DNA of 64,000 nt from Paragorgia papillata (GCA_035771165.1 JAWNZC010000114.1:1843501-1907500), one strand, 5' to 3'; positions 23,346 to 35,817 are shown, counted from the first letter of the stretch. A program made the numbers and translations. The notes: generated by a model from the letters alone, not told the origin.

Positions 23346-23635
23346 GTTAAGGCAGGAGCTAGGGACTAGTTGGGCAGTGGGTCTTGCATGCTTTGTAGCT
23401 TTGGCATAATTAATTTTGGTGGAGGGATTACAAATTTGCATGTTACAAATTTGCATGTTTAGTTTGCATGTTTAGTTTGCACTAGCTGAGCTGTAAGTAC
23501 TCGCTAAGTACACAGTACTTAGTAAGTGCTTACGCTCATGCTGTGTGTTTAGTTGCTAACATTTTGCTTTGCAAGGTATGCGGCTGCTCTCAAGTGGATG
23601 CTAGCTTCACAGTTGTTGAAGTTGGTGTTCTCTTT

Positions 23636-23741
23636 ACTGCCCCGGCTGACTCTCCAAGTGCTGCTCTTGCTTTGAGTTGGATTAGCATATGCTACTCCAA
23701 CTCAAAGTAAGAGCAGCACTTGGAGAGTCAGCCAGGGCAGT
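23636..23741. other. Near-perfect 106-nt palindrome
   Basis: Arms of 53 nt differ at only three positions: ACTGCCCCGGCTGACTCTCC at the left, GGAGAGTCAGCCAGGGCAGT at the right, and TAGCATATGCTA at the centre. There is no spacer, so it could extrude as a cruciform or, if transcribed, form a long hairpin RNA. GC content is well above the surroundings. Origin unknown: a young foldback MITE or a hairpin RNA locus. Confidence 0.8.
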
Positions 23742-26580
23742 TTTAACTTTTATATAATAGTTAATTCCCATGGGAATTGAATAAATTAATACAAAGTAGT
23801 CATGAATAATTTGTACACACTTTATTAGCATTTCAATAAACAATTATAAAAGAGCACTTGTGTATTGGTGAATCATTATAGAAGAGAACAGAAGATGGCG
23901 AAGTGAACATTGCTTTTGTCAACATTGTGATGAACACAAATGAACAACAAAAGCCATATTCATATAGCAATCAATAATAGCAATGTTTAACAAAGAATTC
24001 AACACCAAACCAGCCAATTGATGCAATTGGACACTGGTATTAAATCTTTGCAAAACAAAACCGTTTATTGATAGCTAAATAAGACTTAGTTTTTTCCCCA
24101 GCTAAGTACCATACTCAGAGATTAATTGTGCAAAGAAAGAGAAAATAAACAAAGAACGCTGTTGCTCGCATGAAATAACAACAAAGCAGTGTTTATTTGC
24201 ACAATTGAAGTAGAGAAAGAACATGGCTGCTTAGAAATCACTTTCGAGTAATTTTCAAATAAAAAAACAAAATTTCTTGCTCAATATACAAGTACAAACG
24301 TAATTTGAAGCAGCCATGTTTTTCTCAAGAATTTTTTTGACCTAACACTTGATAATGTAAAGCTAAAGAACATTGTAAATGTTAGTACTTAAACATGATG
24401 AAAGCTTCTCTGAAATACCGAAATAGCATAGAGTCTGCCAAACGTAGAACTACATTTTATATTTCAAAAAACAGCAATCAATCTTGATAAAATATATAAA
24501 CTCAAATGACTAAACATTTTTGGAAATATCTATAGAACACAAGTTCTCTTCTTGAAGTGATATATAAAAAACATTGAAAAGCAGTCCTAGTACATAATTT
24601 GGTAAACATTCCTCATCCAAAAAGACAATTTCTTTTTTGATCCCCCCCCCAACCTTAAATACCAGAAACCTAAGATTTAACTCGATGCAAAAATATAAAA
24701 TAAAGCTTAAGAATAAATATCAGTATTAAAAGTCAGAATATTTCAGAAATACTTTCATCACGTTTAAGCAGCAACATTCAACATATATAGACAACAATTC
24801 TTTAACTTTAAAATAATTCAAGGTAGTATTGCATTATCCAAAGAAAGATTTAAGAAAATGGATGGGTTGATATACTGGGAATGCCCTAACTTAAACTGAA
24901 ATTCAGGTTGGAACTGAGAAAACAATCTTCTTTGCATTAACCTTTGAAGTTACTGGTTTAGGTGAAAAGTTGGATTCTTTTCAATCGTGTTTAACTTCTG
25001 ACATTTTTAAACTTTTTTTTATTAATGTGGACAAAGATTTAAATAAATTTCACATAAACAAACAATTCTTATTTTCTTTTAACTGAGAGTTAATCGAAAA
25101 GTTGCACATCAATTCCATTTAAGATGAAAAAAGTTCCAGCCAAAGTAACCAGTTTTTGACCATTTCTTAGGAAAATGAAACTTGTATGTATTCAGTCATT
25201 GACTAATGATTTCAGATCACAATTTTTTTTTTCAAATAAGACAGAACTTATACTAAAGAGGCACTTATTCTCGATAGAGTGTTTTGAGAAACATGCATGA
25301 CCACACAATGATCCTACACTAACTCACTCAAATGGACTTTCTCAATAGAAGTGGTACTTATTACTAACAAATGGTTGGGGTAATATTTAATAGCAAAAAG
25401 ATCCTAATCGAAAAAAATAGTGACAACTGTTGGTAATCCTAATTCTGCCACCCATAATTTTCTAGAACTTTCATATCTTTTTAACCTTATCAAAACCAAA
25501 TGCTCATAAATTCAAGTCTTTTCCGGTATAATTTTGTTTTTTAAAATTAGTGTTGAAGAAAAAGTGGAAGATAGATGATTCAGGAGAAGAAGTCTTTGGA
25601 TAACACAATACTTAAGTTGGGTTAAAAAAAGTAATCTCTTTAAAGTATGATACTTACTTGTTAAAAAAACAAAGTCCAAAAACGCCATTTGCTCTCTTAT
25701 ATTATGATTCAACCCAATAAAAAAGAATGACAATGACTTGATATAACCAAAAACCAATGAAAAAATAATGTAATGTATAAAAAACTTAGTTCTAACCAAA
25801 CATTGTTTGAACAGGTTTAAAAGGGTAATGTCACTTGCTGAACAAAAACACCAAAGACCAGTTTCCATTCAGGAAAATATTCCTCAGACAAGGACAAACA
25901 TGAAAGTTTCCAACAATGTCTTGAATCATTTCATTCATCTGAGAGGTCACAAGATAAAGAAAAATGTCTTGTCCGTTCTCATCCAAGGAAAACTTACTGA
26001 TTGGAAACCAGCTTGAGGGCATTAATTTTTATTCGAAAGTGTAAAAAATTAGAGTGCAGAGGCAAATAGTGAAGTGAAAAAGCTGGTCTAGATTTTTAGC
26101 AATGAATGATATTTTGAGCAGAACCCTAGTTTTCAATGGGACAAATTGAATCCTTTAACAACCCAAGGATACAAAGTTATTCAATTTTATCTATCCTTGC
26201 AAACTTCAATCTCAAACAATATTAAAACTTTACAATAATTTCAAATACACTTGTTGGTTTTTCAAAACTGTTTCGTTAATGTTTTTCCATTCATGTTTTT
26301 TATTATGATTCTTTCTGTTTTCATTTACTTAAATTTACTTAAATCTGATCAGACTTGTTATAAAACGTTAGGAATTGGTGTCTTTTAGAATACAGTTTCC
26401 ATTTTGTTCAACAAGTGACACATGACCGGACTACCAAAAAGGTAGCTCAGCCCGTCAAATCACCCCGCATTATATTATGGTTCATTGGTTAAAGGTTTTT
26501 CAAGTCATTGTGCAATTCTTTGGTACATAGTGGAACATTGTTACATTAGGAAAAACTGAAGAACTGATATATTTCTTTAG
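23742..26580. other. Unannotated AT-rich stretch
   Basis: No coding exon, tandem repeat or inverted repeat of note found in 2.8 kb. TTTATT at 23820 (AATAAA on the minus strand) and the absence of repeats would suit the 3' UTR of a minus-strand transcript, but I find no convincing minus-strand coding exon. Confidence 0.35.
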
Positions 26581-26586
26581 TGAAAT

Positions 26587-26700
26587 GACATGCTCCTAGG
26601 TTCAAACCATAAGTAGATGACTACTTTGTCTTGTGAAGGTTGTTGTTGTTGTTCGTGACTGACGTTATAAAGTAAATGGTTTCAACCTAGGAGTATCACA
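26587..26700. repeat. Small inverted repeat around CTCCTAGGTTCAAACCA
   Basis: ACATGCTCCTAGGTTCAAACCA-like left arm and TGGTTTCAACCTAGGAG right arm, about 65-nt loop. Possibly a tiny MITE. Confidence 0.45.
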
Positions 26701-26861
26701 TTCAGTATAGATGTTTGTGAAAGTTGTTCGTTTAACTTGTAAGTGTAGTCATGAGAAAGATTTTTGTTGTTGTACTGTAGGCACCAGCAGTGGTTGTCTT
26801 TGAGTCAGTGAACTGTTTTTGTTCACCTATATTTACATGTCTGATTTATTATCATGTATGA

Positions 26862-27436
26862 GTGTTGTGGTAATGTGTGGATGTTGTAGTGATGTTTTGG
26901 TGTTGTAGTCAGGTGTGCGTTGTAGTCATGTGTAGGTGACAGTGTTGTAGTGATGTTTTGGTGTTGTAGTCATGTATGTGTGGGTGTTGTAGTCAGGTGT
27001 GCATTGTAGTGATGTGTAGGTGACAGTGTTGTAGTGATGTGTGCATGGGTGTTGTAGTGATGTGTGTGTTGTAGTCGTGTATGTGTGTTGTAGTCATGTA
27101 TGCGTGTTGTAGTCATGTATGCGTGTAGTGCGTGTTGTAGTCATGTGTGCATGTTGTAGTCATGTGTGGGTGTTGTAGTCATGTGTGGGTGTTGTAGTCA
27201 TGTGTGGGTGTTGTAGTCATGTGTGTGCGTTGTAGTGATGTGCGTGTTGTAGTCGTGTATGTGCACTGTTGTAGTTGTGTATGCGTGTTGTAGTCGTGTA
27301 TGGGTGTTGTAGTCATGTATGGGTGTTGTAGTCATGTATGGGTGTTGTAGTCATGTGTGTGCATTGTAGTGATGTATGTGTTGTTGTCATGTATGTGTGT
27401 TGTAGTCACATATACGTGTTGTAGTCATGTATGGGT
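26862..27436. repeat. Minisatellite of TGTTGTAGTCATGTGTGGG units
   Basis: About 25-30 units of 16-22 bp, all with the invariant GTTGTAGT(C/G)(A/G)TGT core and a variable GTG tail. On the opposite strand it reads ACTACAACACCC. Strong G/T strand bias. Confidence 0.85.
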
Positions 27437-27439
27437 GTA

Positions 27440-28540
27440 AAACTACAATGAAATATCAAATTCCCCCACCAAAACTAATGCCTATTACTGTAGCAGTATG
27501 TACCATCTTCAGTTAAACCAGCTTACAATATTCCACTTTGCACTGTCACAAGTTCAAGAACAAGAACACTGGGCGGGGCTCATTTTATTGAAAGTTGGGT
27601 ATTCAGGTGCCAGGGGACTACGTGTCTTATTGTTCACGTAGTGTAAATTTTTAAACTGAATCAAAATAATTAACTAAAGTACAAAATAATTAATACTCTT
27701 GAAAAGTATATTTAACACAATGACAATTGAAGAGAGTTATTCTTAATGTATTATCAGAATTGATCGAAATTTAGTAGCAAAAAAGATGAAGGCTAATAAT
27801 GAACTAGAAATAAGAATTAGAAAGAAAATGCTATACAGACTTTCTGGCCTACTGTAGTTCAGAGATCTGCTTAATCCCAAAGTGTCCACAGTCAATATCT
27901 CCAAAACAATTAGATGTACGGCAATAACATTTTTAGGTTGTGCCAAATTTACAGAATGCTAATTTTTTTATAAGAGTTCCATTGTTTTTAATATTAATTA
28001 AAACCGAACATTTCTATGAATAACTCCAGACTTTGCATTCAATTTTTCATCATAATAAATAGTCATTTCAGAGCATTATAAGTTAAGATTATTATGTCTG
28101 TTCATACTTGGCCCAGTTGTCTGATACATTGTATGCATAATTATGATACTTTACAAAATAATTTCAAAATTTGCTTGTATGGGACATTAAAATAATTAGG
28201 AACATGCTGATTGCAGGAATGAAAAAAAGTATTGGCTTACCATGCTACAATCAATCTACCTGAGTCAAATATTTTTGTTGGTTCTGACATCAAACTCAAA
28301 ATGGTTTTGACAATCGTTGCAGAAGTTCAATATAATAATTATAATTATAAACTTAATTTAATTTAAGCCAATTATTTTTTGTAATTGTTCAAATTCAACT
28401 TAAAAAAAAAGCAGCATCACAACTTTTTCAAACAAGTGGACCATGTATTCAACAAACTATGCAATGATCTAATTTATAACTTAATCTGTAAAATCTAACA
28501 CGCTCTGAGTCAGAATAAAACTTATTATATACAAAACATA
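27440..28540. other. Unannotated AT-rich stretch
   Basis: No supported gene, tandem repeat or foldback. Short open frames on the minus strand are compositional. Confidence 0.3.
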
Positions 28541-28544
28541 GCTT

Positions 28545-28599
28545 ACTATATATATATATATATATATATATATGAAGTACATTCAGATAGCGTGAAGTG

Positions 28600-28670
<71 letters not shown>
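28545..28670. repeat. (TA)n microsatellite, interrupted
   Basis: Two TA runs separated by about 30 nt of unique sequence. Confidence 0.9.
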
Positions 28671-28673
<3 letters not shown>

Positions 28674-28691
28674 GACTTATTAACTGAGTGA

Positions 28692-29241
28692 GAGGTCTGT
28701 ACATGAAAGTATTTGCCTGAGGTTTTTGTACAGACCGAGCAACGAAGGAGTGAGGTTTGTGCGATAAAACCGAGGGCAAATACTTTCCCGTACAGACCGA
28801 GCAAACAAGGTTAATACGGAATTTATTATATGGCTATTGGTTCACTTTATTTTTAAGCTTTGAGCGTTGTTTTCGTCTTGGGAGTATGCTGTTTACATTA
28901 CAGTACCTGTTAACTTTTTCATGTCACTCTTGACCTTCTTGTTTACACCAGTTCAGCTTTTATTTGTCATGTTTTTAGATAAACAGCTTTAAAGAAAACC
29001 AGCAGTAATGTTCCAACACATTTTATTGTTCAGAATATTTGAATAAAGATAACCAGTTATCTTTTATTTGTATTCAAATCAATTGAGAAATGTTCTTCCC
29101 AAAACTTGCAGGACCGAGAAAAAAGTGTATTGACCCGGACAGACCAGAGGTCAATATCGTAAAATCCCGACCTCTCGGGAACCAATCAGTGTGCATCGTT
29201 TTGCGTACAGACCAGAAATCAAACCCAGCCATATAATAAAT
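28692..29241. repeat. Inverted-repeat region with GTACAGACCGAGCAA words
   Basis: Hairpin at 28692-28797: AAGTATTTGCCTGAGGTTTT pairs with AAAACCGAGGGCAAATACTT. Then ATTTATTATATGGCT (28821-28835) is inverted at 29227-29241. GTACAGACC recurs four times in both orientations. Probably one eroded MITE. Confidence 0.45.
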
Positions 29242-29832
29242 ATATATATACATGTATATATTCTTCATATACACATTATTTAAAGTGCAATGCATTTACG
29301 TATCCAACATTGTTAGTCAACATTAAACTCTTTCCAAATCTTAGTGCAGAGATTCAACACCAGCATTATTTCTTCGGCTTTGCATGAAAAGATTAAACAC
29401 TTTTTAGTTGCAGATACCAGCTCAATAAACTTCCATTTTCTTCCAGAGTTCTGTTATTTTGTGGTTCCATTCTTCTGTCACCAATTTGAAAAACATGAAG
29501 ACGATGGTACAAATCAACATCAAAGATTTTTGACAAGCTGTGCAAGCTTTTCTCCTTCAGAATATAGGGTATATTATGGGTATTGAGAATAGAAAACAGG
29601 AGGTTTGTTCCAATGTCTACGTTTATACAGTTAATCAACAAAAAGCTAGCACCCACTGAGATCAAACTCCATCAGTTGACCGTAGAAAGAGCACGCATAG
29701 AAATTTGGTGTATCAAAAGTCATGAATATGTGGCATTTAAACAAAAAAATTTTTTTGCAAAAACTATTTATAGCAAACAATCAAGATGAAACTTGATCCG
29801 ACCAGAAATTGAATACTAAACCCTTAAAAGGG

Positions 29833-30096
29833 TAGGGATGCACTGGAACAGTTTTAAAGTTCCAAAAGGAACTGAAAGTTCTGACTAAAACACAGAAAAC
29901 ACTTTTTCCATGTAAATTTTACCATTGTGTGTTTAAATTTTGACATTTTAGAGGTGTTTTGATTATTGTCAATTATATTAACTTCAATATATTTCAGGGA
30001 TAAGACAAAAGTTCCAGTCAAATAATTTTTTTCTTGAGTAAGAAAAATCTAAGTTCTAGCCAGAAATACAAGACAATCAGTTACAGTGCATCCCTA
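29833..30096. mobile_element. 264-bp hAT-like MITE
   Basis: Ends TAGGGATGCACTG and, reversed, TAGGGATGCACTG. Interior has repeated AAGTTC(C)A words and no reading frame. Confidence 0.65.
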
Positions 30097-30147
30097 AAAA
30101 TATCTGTCACTCCGTCAGTTAGCAGAATTGTCAAAAATATTTAATAA

Positions 30148-30515
30148 TACGGTTAGCGCATGCTGTTAGGGCGCTGCCTCTCATTACTGCAGTAAGTTAA
30201 GCCCGGTTGGGCCAGGTTAGTACTTGGATGGGTGACCATCTGGGAATAACCCTGTTCTCGAGCTTGAGACTCATGTGAGTAGAGTTTAGTTGGTCTCTCC
30301 TGTGCTTCGAGTTTTTTTTGCCAGGTTCTCTGGTTTTCCTCCCTCCGCAAAACCAACGCCTATAGGTCTTAGCTGTAATCATAGCTGTGTGTGTCGTATG
30401 CCTGGGGCACCTTTAATTATTATGCCTTGAACTCATCCATGTTAAATTTCAATATGTAAATTGCTCTTGAAAGGCCTCTTATAGGAAGAAGTAATTAAAA
30501 TATGTATGTATGTAT
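30148..30515 (+). mobile_element. 5S rRNA-derived SINE (SINE3 class)
   Basis: 30191-30252 matches the internal promoter part of 5S rRNA: AAGTTAAGC (A box), GGGCCAGGTTAGTACTTGGA (intermediate element), TGGATGGGTGACC (C box), then TGGGAATAACC. The first half of a true 5S gene is not recognisable; instead the element starts GCTGTTAGGGCGCTGCCTCT. A central part contains CTGGTTTTCCTCCC, and the 3' end is an ATGT repeat tail. By family knowledge this is a pol III-driven SINE, mobilised by a partner LINE. Confidence 0.8.
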
Positions 30516-30529
30516 AATAAAATTCTCCT

Positions 30530-33500
30530 CTTTCAAGGCACAGAGTCCTTCATTAAAATACAACTAAATTTAAGTCACATAAAAAAATATCCTCGATTCT
30601 TATCACTACATTTGGAAAATAATCATGAAAGGACAGTTCAAATTAAATACTGTGTACTGGTTTGTTAATTATTGAACTACAAATGGAAGATTTTGGTAAA
30701 CTTGGTACATCAAATAAAAAATTAAGAAAAACAAACTACAGAAAATTATCTATGCAAAACTCAAAAATGCAATTAGGCAGAATCAAGGAAATTTTCTTAC
30801 ATGGCCTAATGCCAGATATTTTTAAAGAGCAACTTACCAAAAAATGCATTCTCAATCTTTATATATTTTGGAGTGTAATTGTGTCTTTAAATACTGTTCT
30901 TTTTTCATTTCTTTCTTTTTGTGGTATTTTGGTATCTTTAAGAGGCATCTTTTATGGAATCTGTGGTATCATCTGGTGATCTTTTTCAGCTTTATCAACT
31001 GTCTTAAAAAATTAGAAAAAAAATTAGTACAAAATCAATTTTATTTTTGATTTGAGTACAAACATGAAATATGTACAATTATTCATTAAAATGTTTATCA
31101 AACTAAACTTCCAATCATATTTAACATTGTAAAATAAATTTTAAAATATGAGAGGTTAATATATAACTTGATGCAACTTTTCCCATGATTCAACAGTACA
31201 GTTAAATGTTTTCATGGCAGCCATTTTGGATTTCCTTTTTCCTTCTTGTCCGATTTCTTTCGTTTTTGATTTCGCTTTTTTTTTGTTTCTGTTTCAAGTT
31301 AAATACCAAACTTTTATTGAATAAATGCTGCACAACGTTTTGTACAACTCGAAATTCGATAACTAGTACGTTTTATTGTCTATAGAAGTTTTAAAACGAC
31401 GTCAATTTAAAGAACAGTTCAAAGAATCAAAGGGCCAGATTTGTCGCATGGCCGAAGGCTTTTTATTCGCCATTTAATTCGCAAAAAGACCAACTAAGGT
31501 TCAAAAAAATATTAAATGTATATTAAACATTATTTAGTATTGCTTTACAGCAGCTATTAATAACATATTACCTTCAAAATTAATGAAAAGACGCGCCACA
31601 GAACAAGAAGTTTAAATCTCCCTCCATCTTCTCTTCGGGGGCACGCTGCGAAAAAGAAATACAACGTCACGAGTCACGTGGTCACGACATGTAACGAAGG
31701 TAAACCGATGAACTCCGAAGATGACAAGTTATTGGTCTGCAGTGGATTTATAATACTGTATACGGTTTTCATTAGGTTGTATCATTAAATCATAATCTAT
31801 TAAAAGCTTATGCGGGGGCCTTGTATAAAACCGGCATCTTTCACAATGAAAAAGTCTGATTTCCGTTCGTGTCTTCGTGATAAAACGCTTTAAAAACAAC
31901 ACTTAAGAGTTATCTTTACAGATAATAGTTTCTAAAAATGTTGTAATACCTTCTGGCAATTTTTTTTTACCAAGATAGTCTAGTTTTTCATGGATTTTGT
32001 TTTTGATCTTTATGACAATAACTTTGCGGGTTGTCATCAAACAAGTCTGATGAGCGATTCTGATTGGCTTAGAGAACAATGGTGTCTCTTCCCCCGCTTT
32101 TGAGGTCAATGACACAATGATACTCGCAGTTTGTCTTGCCACGTCTGAAATAAATAACTTCTGGTTTTATGCCGTTTTTTTAATGAACTGCTGTATTCCT
32201 GGCTCAATCCTCATGCTTGTTAATCAACCTAGTGTTTAGCTCACCACAGGTGTGGAAAAAATATCAAAATTGAAGGCAGAAATACGGAAAAACATTCGCT
32301 TGATATGGTGAGTTGACGAACTTTGTTTATGAAAGTCGTTTATAAATTTATATAGTAAGCTTATTATGTTTTGTTCTGTCGCATTATTCTCGTCTGCCAA
32401 ATCATTTCAAGTGCAGTCGCTGTAATAATATTGTTGATTAGATGCAAAGGGTGTTTTTAGAAGCTATATAATCATGTGTGTTTGACAACTTGTGAAAAAA
32501 ATAGCGGATATTTATATGTTCAAATTTCGCCGCCAGCGCCGCTTGAAAATTGAAAGGTGTCAGGTAACCGCCGATAATACGCCATGTTCAAACATATCCC
32601 AGAATTAAACAAGCAAGAATCTAGTGAGATGAAATGCTTTTAAACCCAGGTAAACATTTTAATCTGTTGTCCTGTCTAGCTTGTGTAATTCTCTGTTTTC
32701 TTGATACTCTAATGGTATTGAAGTACATAAATTAAATTACAAGCAGTATTAGAGACTATAAAGAAATATGGACCTCCGTAATTATCGTCTTAGATTTTCG
32801 TTTTATACAGTTTGTATACGGCCTAGTTCGGTTTGTTTTGGGATTTAAACACAACGGGATCTTAAATACATTAGATTTATGTTTGTCCTTTTCATTGAAG
32901 CCAATATAAGTTCTCAATTTCGTCGGCAATGTTGTTTAATTTGTGGTCTGTGTTTGTCGCTGCAAGTCTGCGACGCAATTTTCACGAAGGCCTTAATTAT
33001 TGACTGAAACACTACTCTGAGATTGCCGCAACGTATACAGTGTCATCTTTTCTCTTTCTTTTCTTAAGTACTACCATATGTGTTTAGTCATTATTCAAAA
33101 CATCAAAATAATCTCTATTGACGAATCTGTGACGACTTTATAATCCCTCTGCTATTGTGTCGAAATAGAATTATAAAAATTTCTAGCATTCACGGAAGGC
33201 CCGAAAGACAGAGTGTTTCTCATTTAGAACAAAATAGAAACATTCTAGAAATGTTCGCGTGCTTTAGAATTTTAACCATTTATTTATTAAAAATATCTCG
33301 AGTTTATTAAACGCTGCAATTATATATTTGATATTTTGCCATTTAAATTTTTATATACGTGTATTTCTAAAGATGTATACTATTATAAATATGCCCTCCC
33401 ATGGCTACAATTTGTTTCGAATGTTCAATCGCATTTTAAACAATTTATATCGTGATTAAATTAAGGGCATTCTTTTTGGTTAAATATGATATATTTGTTA

Positions 33501-34360
33501 GCGTGATCTCTTTGGCACAAAGTTTATCATAATTGGTGAAAGGAATTTTTAAAATGCATTTCCGCTGCAAATAAATTGACTGAAGTAGATTGGTATTTAT
33601 CGAATATGGGAGATTGATATTCAAATGAGTTGAATAATTGAAATCTGACAAGGAAGTAGAATTTAATCATTTAGGATTTTAAATTTGAATTTACATGTCA
33701 TGATGTTGAGTGAAAGTGCTTAATACAAAAATATATTTTGCACCTCGAAGGTAATTATTATATATATGTATACCATATAATGTATATGATTGCATATGAA
33801 CCTGAATTTGTGGTAGATATTAGTATGTATAATTGTATATGCCACAATATTGATGACTGGCTTAAGTGCTGTCAAGAATGAATGAGTGCTTTCTGGTGTG
33901 CTAGTCAAGACAGATTTTAGCTCGAGATGAATGTGAGTGATTTATAACTTTCACTATTAAACATTTGTGATGTAATGTATGTAATAATGTTATAGTTGTA
34001 CAGTGTAGTAATATCATATTACAAACAGGTTGATGCCTGCAGTAAAGTGGGGGTAAATTGCTTGTTGCAGTATATTTATTTACATGCTTTGTGTTGGTTG
34101 ATTGCAATAATAGAAAGTTTAAGCTTCATGTTTGAGAGCTCTGGGAAATGAAAGAGAACTGATCTTGTTACCAGAGTTTCTTCAGCCTCTCATCACCATG
34201 CATTTTGCTTTTTCATGTTATGGTAGTTATTTTATGTTTTAGCTCAATGTCAGAAGTCTTGTACATGTACGTGACTCACTCTGTTAAACGAGATTTTATC
34301 TTTTTTTGTTGTATGGACATGAAGAATAAACTCTTTATTATCAGAAAACATAACGGACTT
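30530..34360. other. Upstream region of RIPOR; possible promoter near 31.6-32.3 kb
   Basis: No coding exon recognised. 31620-31700 and 32520-32600 are locally richer in CpG than the surrounding DNA and contain GTCACGTGGTCACGAC. A clean donor GTGAGT at 32309 could close a non-coding first exon of RIPOR, whose first visible exon begins at an acceptor (36470). This is inference only. Confidence 0.3.
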
Positions 34361-34510
34361 TATAGTGAAATAAAAGTAGTGTGCTGCGTAGGCAGTGTTG
34401 AAATACAAATCGAAATATAGTAAGGTTTGAGTACTGCTGAAATTATTGAATGTAGTTTCTAAGGTTTTGAGCAAAGGCCCTTCATCAGAGAGAAACGACT
34501 GACTATTATA
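34360..34510 (-). repeat. Repeat-family fragment with CTGATGA/AAAAC hairpin
   Basis: Plus strand starts AAAAGTAGTGTGCTGCGTAG. On the minus strand CTGATGAAGGGCCTTTGCTC is followed by AAAAC, with outer arms GTTTCT and AGAAAC. It is the same family as 22790, 58793 and 63379. In this copy the usual GAAAC is mutated to AAAAC. Confidence 0.6.
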
Positions 34511-34710
34511 GTTGACTGACTTTATAGTTGGCAGGAATGTAAAGAACAACCAGTAACATTTGGTATTTTCAAAACCATAATTATATCTAAAAAAATTAAA
34601 TGCTAATGCATTTTTAAAATTTAATTTTTCAATTTCTTTTTTAACATTTTCAACTGTATTCAAAGATGATTTAGAAGTGATGCTATAGACGAGGATAAAT
34701 CCATCAGCTA

Positions 34711-34858
34711 CAGTATAAACCCGCTAACAAGAACCTACATTTTACCAAATCAGCCTGGGATAGGTTCTTATATTCTTATATATTCTTATATAAATAAATT
34801 CTTAATTTCAGCCTGAGGTTCTTAATAGTGGTAGATTCTTCTTAGTGGGTTTTTACTG
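34711..34858. mobile_element. 148-bp TA-flanked MITE
   Basis: CAGTATAAACCCGCTAAC at the left, reversed CAGTAAAAACCCACTAAG at the right, TA on both borders (34709-34710, 34859-34860). Inside, GGTTCTTA words occur in both orientations. Tc1/mariner-type by ends. Confidence 0.7.
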
Positions 34859-35315
34859 TATATTAAGATAATGTTTGCTTATTTCAGAATTGTTTGATTC
34901 CAATCCTGCTGTGTCAAATATTTGTACTTTCTCGTTTACACCTTGTTCAGTTTCAATTAAAACTTCATAAATATCTTCAATAGTTCTGTAGCTACTGTAA
35001 TTATAGTTAGCTATGTATAAATTACAAATATGCCAAACAGAACTTATGTGCTGTTAAAATGCTGAATTGGTCTGTAGTACTCAATCATAATATAAAAACA
35101 ATTACTGTAAATCATTTAGTGATAGTCTTACCACAAGTAGATGACTGAAAGTGAAAATCACTCTGAATGAAGTGGATTGATATGCATGAATATATTCATG
35201 AATATATTTATTTTGCTAATGGAGGTGCTTTATTTTGGTATAATTGTCAGTTAGTCTAGATGTAATATATACTATACTGTACATGTAATAATATAGTTGT
35301 GGGAATACCCCAAAT

Positions 35316-35398
35316 AATTTTAATGTTTTTACTCACTCAAAATTATCCTCACTTTGGAAGTGAGGATAACAATCATTGAGTGAGTCATCATATTAAAA
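35316..35398. repeat. Hairpin, TACTCACTCAA/TTGAGTGAGT arms
   Basis: TTTTAATG, TTACTCACTCAA and TTATCCTCACTT pair with AAGTGAGGATAA, TTGAGTGAGT and ATTAAAA. Confidence 0.5.
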
Positions 35399-35410
35399 TT
35401 AGAATCATAA

Positions 35411-35817
35411 ATGTCATATGACAAGCGTGAATTGACTATGATGTTTAAAGCCTTAAAGGGTGTAACTCCAATCTCGTTCCCAGGATCACAAGAATCCTGT
35501 GATGGCGTGAACGGATTATCCCAGAGTCTCTCGTTTCCCGGGTGGGGAACGTGGGCTCTGGGAATGAGATTGGTGTAACTCCAGAATATTTAACACAGTT
35601 ATTCAACACTTGTAACAACAATAATTACCAGCTACGAAGCAACAACTTAAAATTCTATTTGCCCAAGCCCAGAACAAATTTTCTTAAAAAAAGTTTTTCC
35701 TATCGAGGTGCTGCGTCTTGGAACAGAATACCAATAGACAAACTGCAGATGATTAACTCTACAGAATTGTCTATGAATACATGTATTACTCAAAAAATAC
35801 TTGATGACCTTTTTTAA
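35411..35817 (+). mobile_element. C-terminal remnant of a LINE reverse transcriptase, split by a MITE
   Basis: Reads YDKRELTMMFKALKG, then after the insert VTPEYLTQLF, and finishes with FLKKSFSYRGAASWNRIP before a stop at 35815. This pattern (KALxGxTPEYL, then a basic stretch and FxYRGAxxWNxIP) is the conserved tail of CR1/L2/Rex-type LINE polymerases. No upstream polymerase domain remains here. The frame is continuous across the MITE if one target copy is removed, so the tail was intact when the MITE landed. Confidence 0.75.
35471..35571. mobile_element. 101-bp MITE in the LINE tail, with target duplication
   Basis: Direct repeats GGTGTAACTCCA (35459-35470 and 35572-35583) flank ATCTCGTTCCCAG ... 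CTGGGAATGAGAT. If the ends are extended to CCAATCTCGTTCCCAG, the duplication is TGTAACT. A similar AATCTCATTCCCAG hairpin sits at 3979-4057. Confidence 0.8.

Noticed and set aside
25512..26022. Minus-strand frames of 118 and 63 codons
   Set aside because: Phe/Leu-rich by AT composition, no domain pattern, no splice context.
30191..30252. Genuine 5S rRNA gene
   Set aside because: The 5' half of 5S rRNA is not present and the sequence continues into a SINE body with an ATGT tail.
31903..32142. 79-codon minus-strand frame upstream of RIPOR
   Set aside because: Begins at GTG, not ATG, has no recognised motif, and lies in a probable promoter or 5' region.
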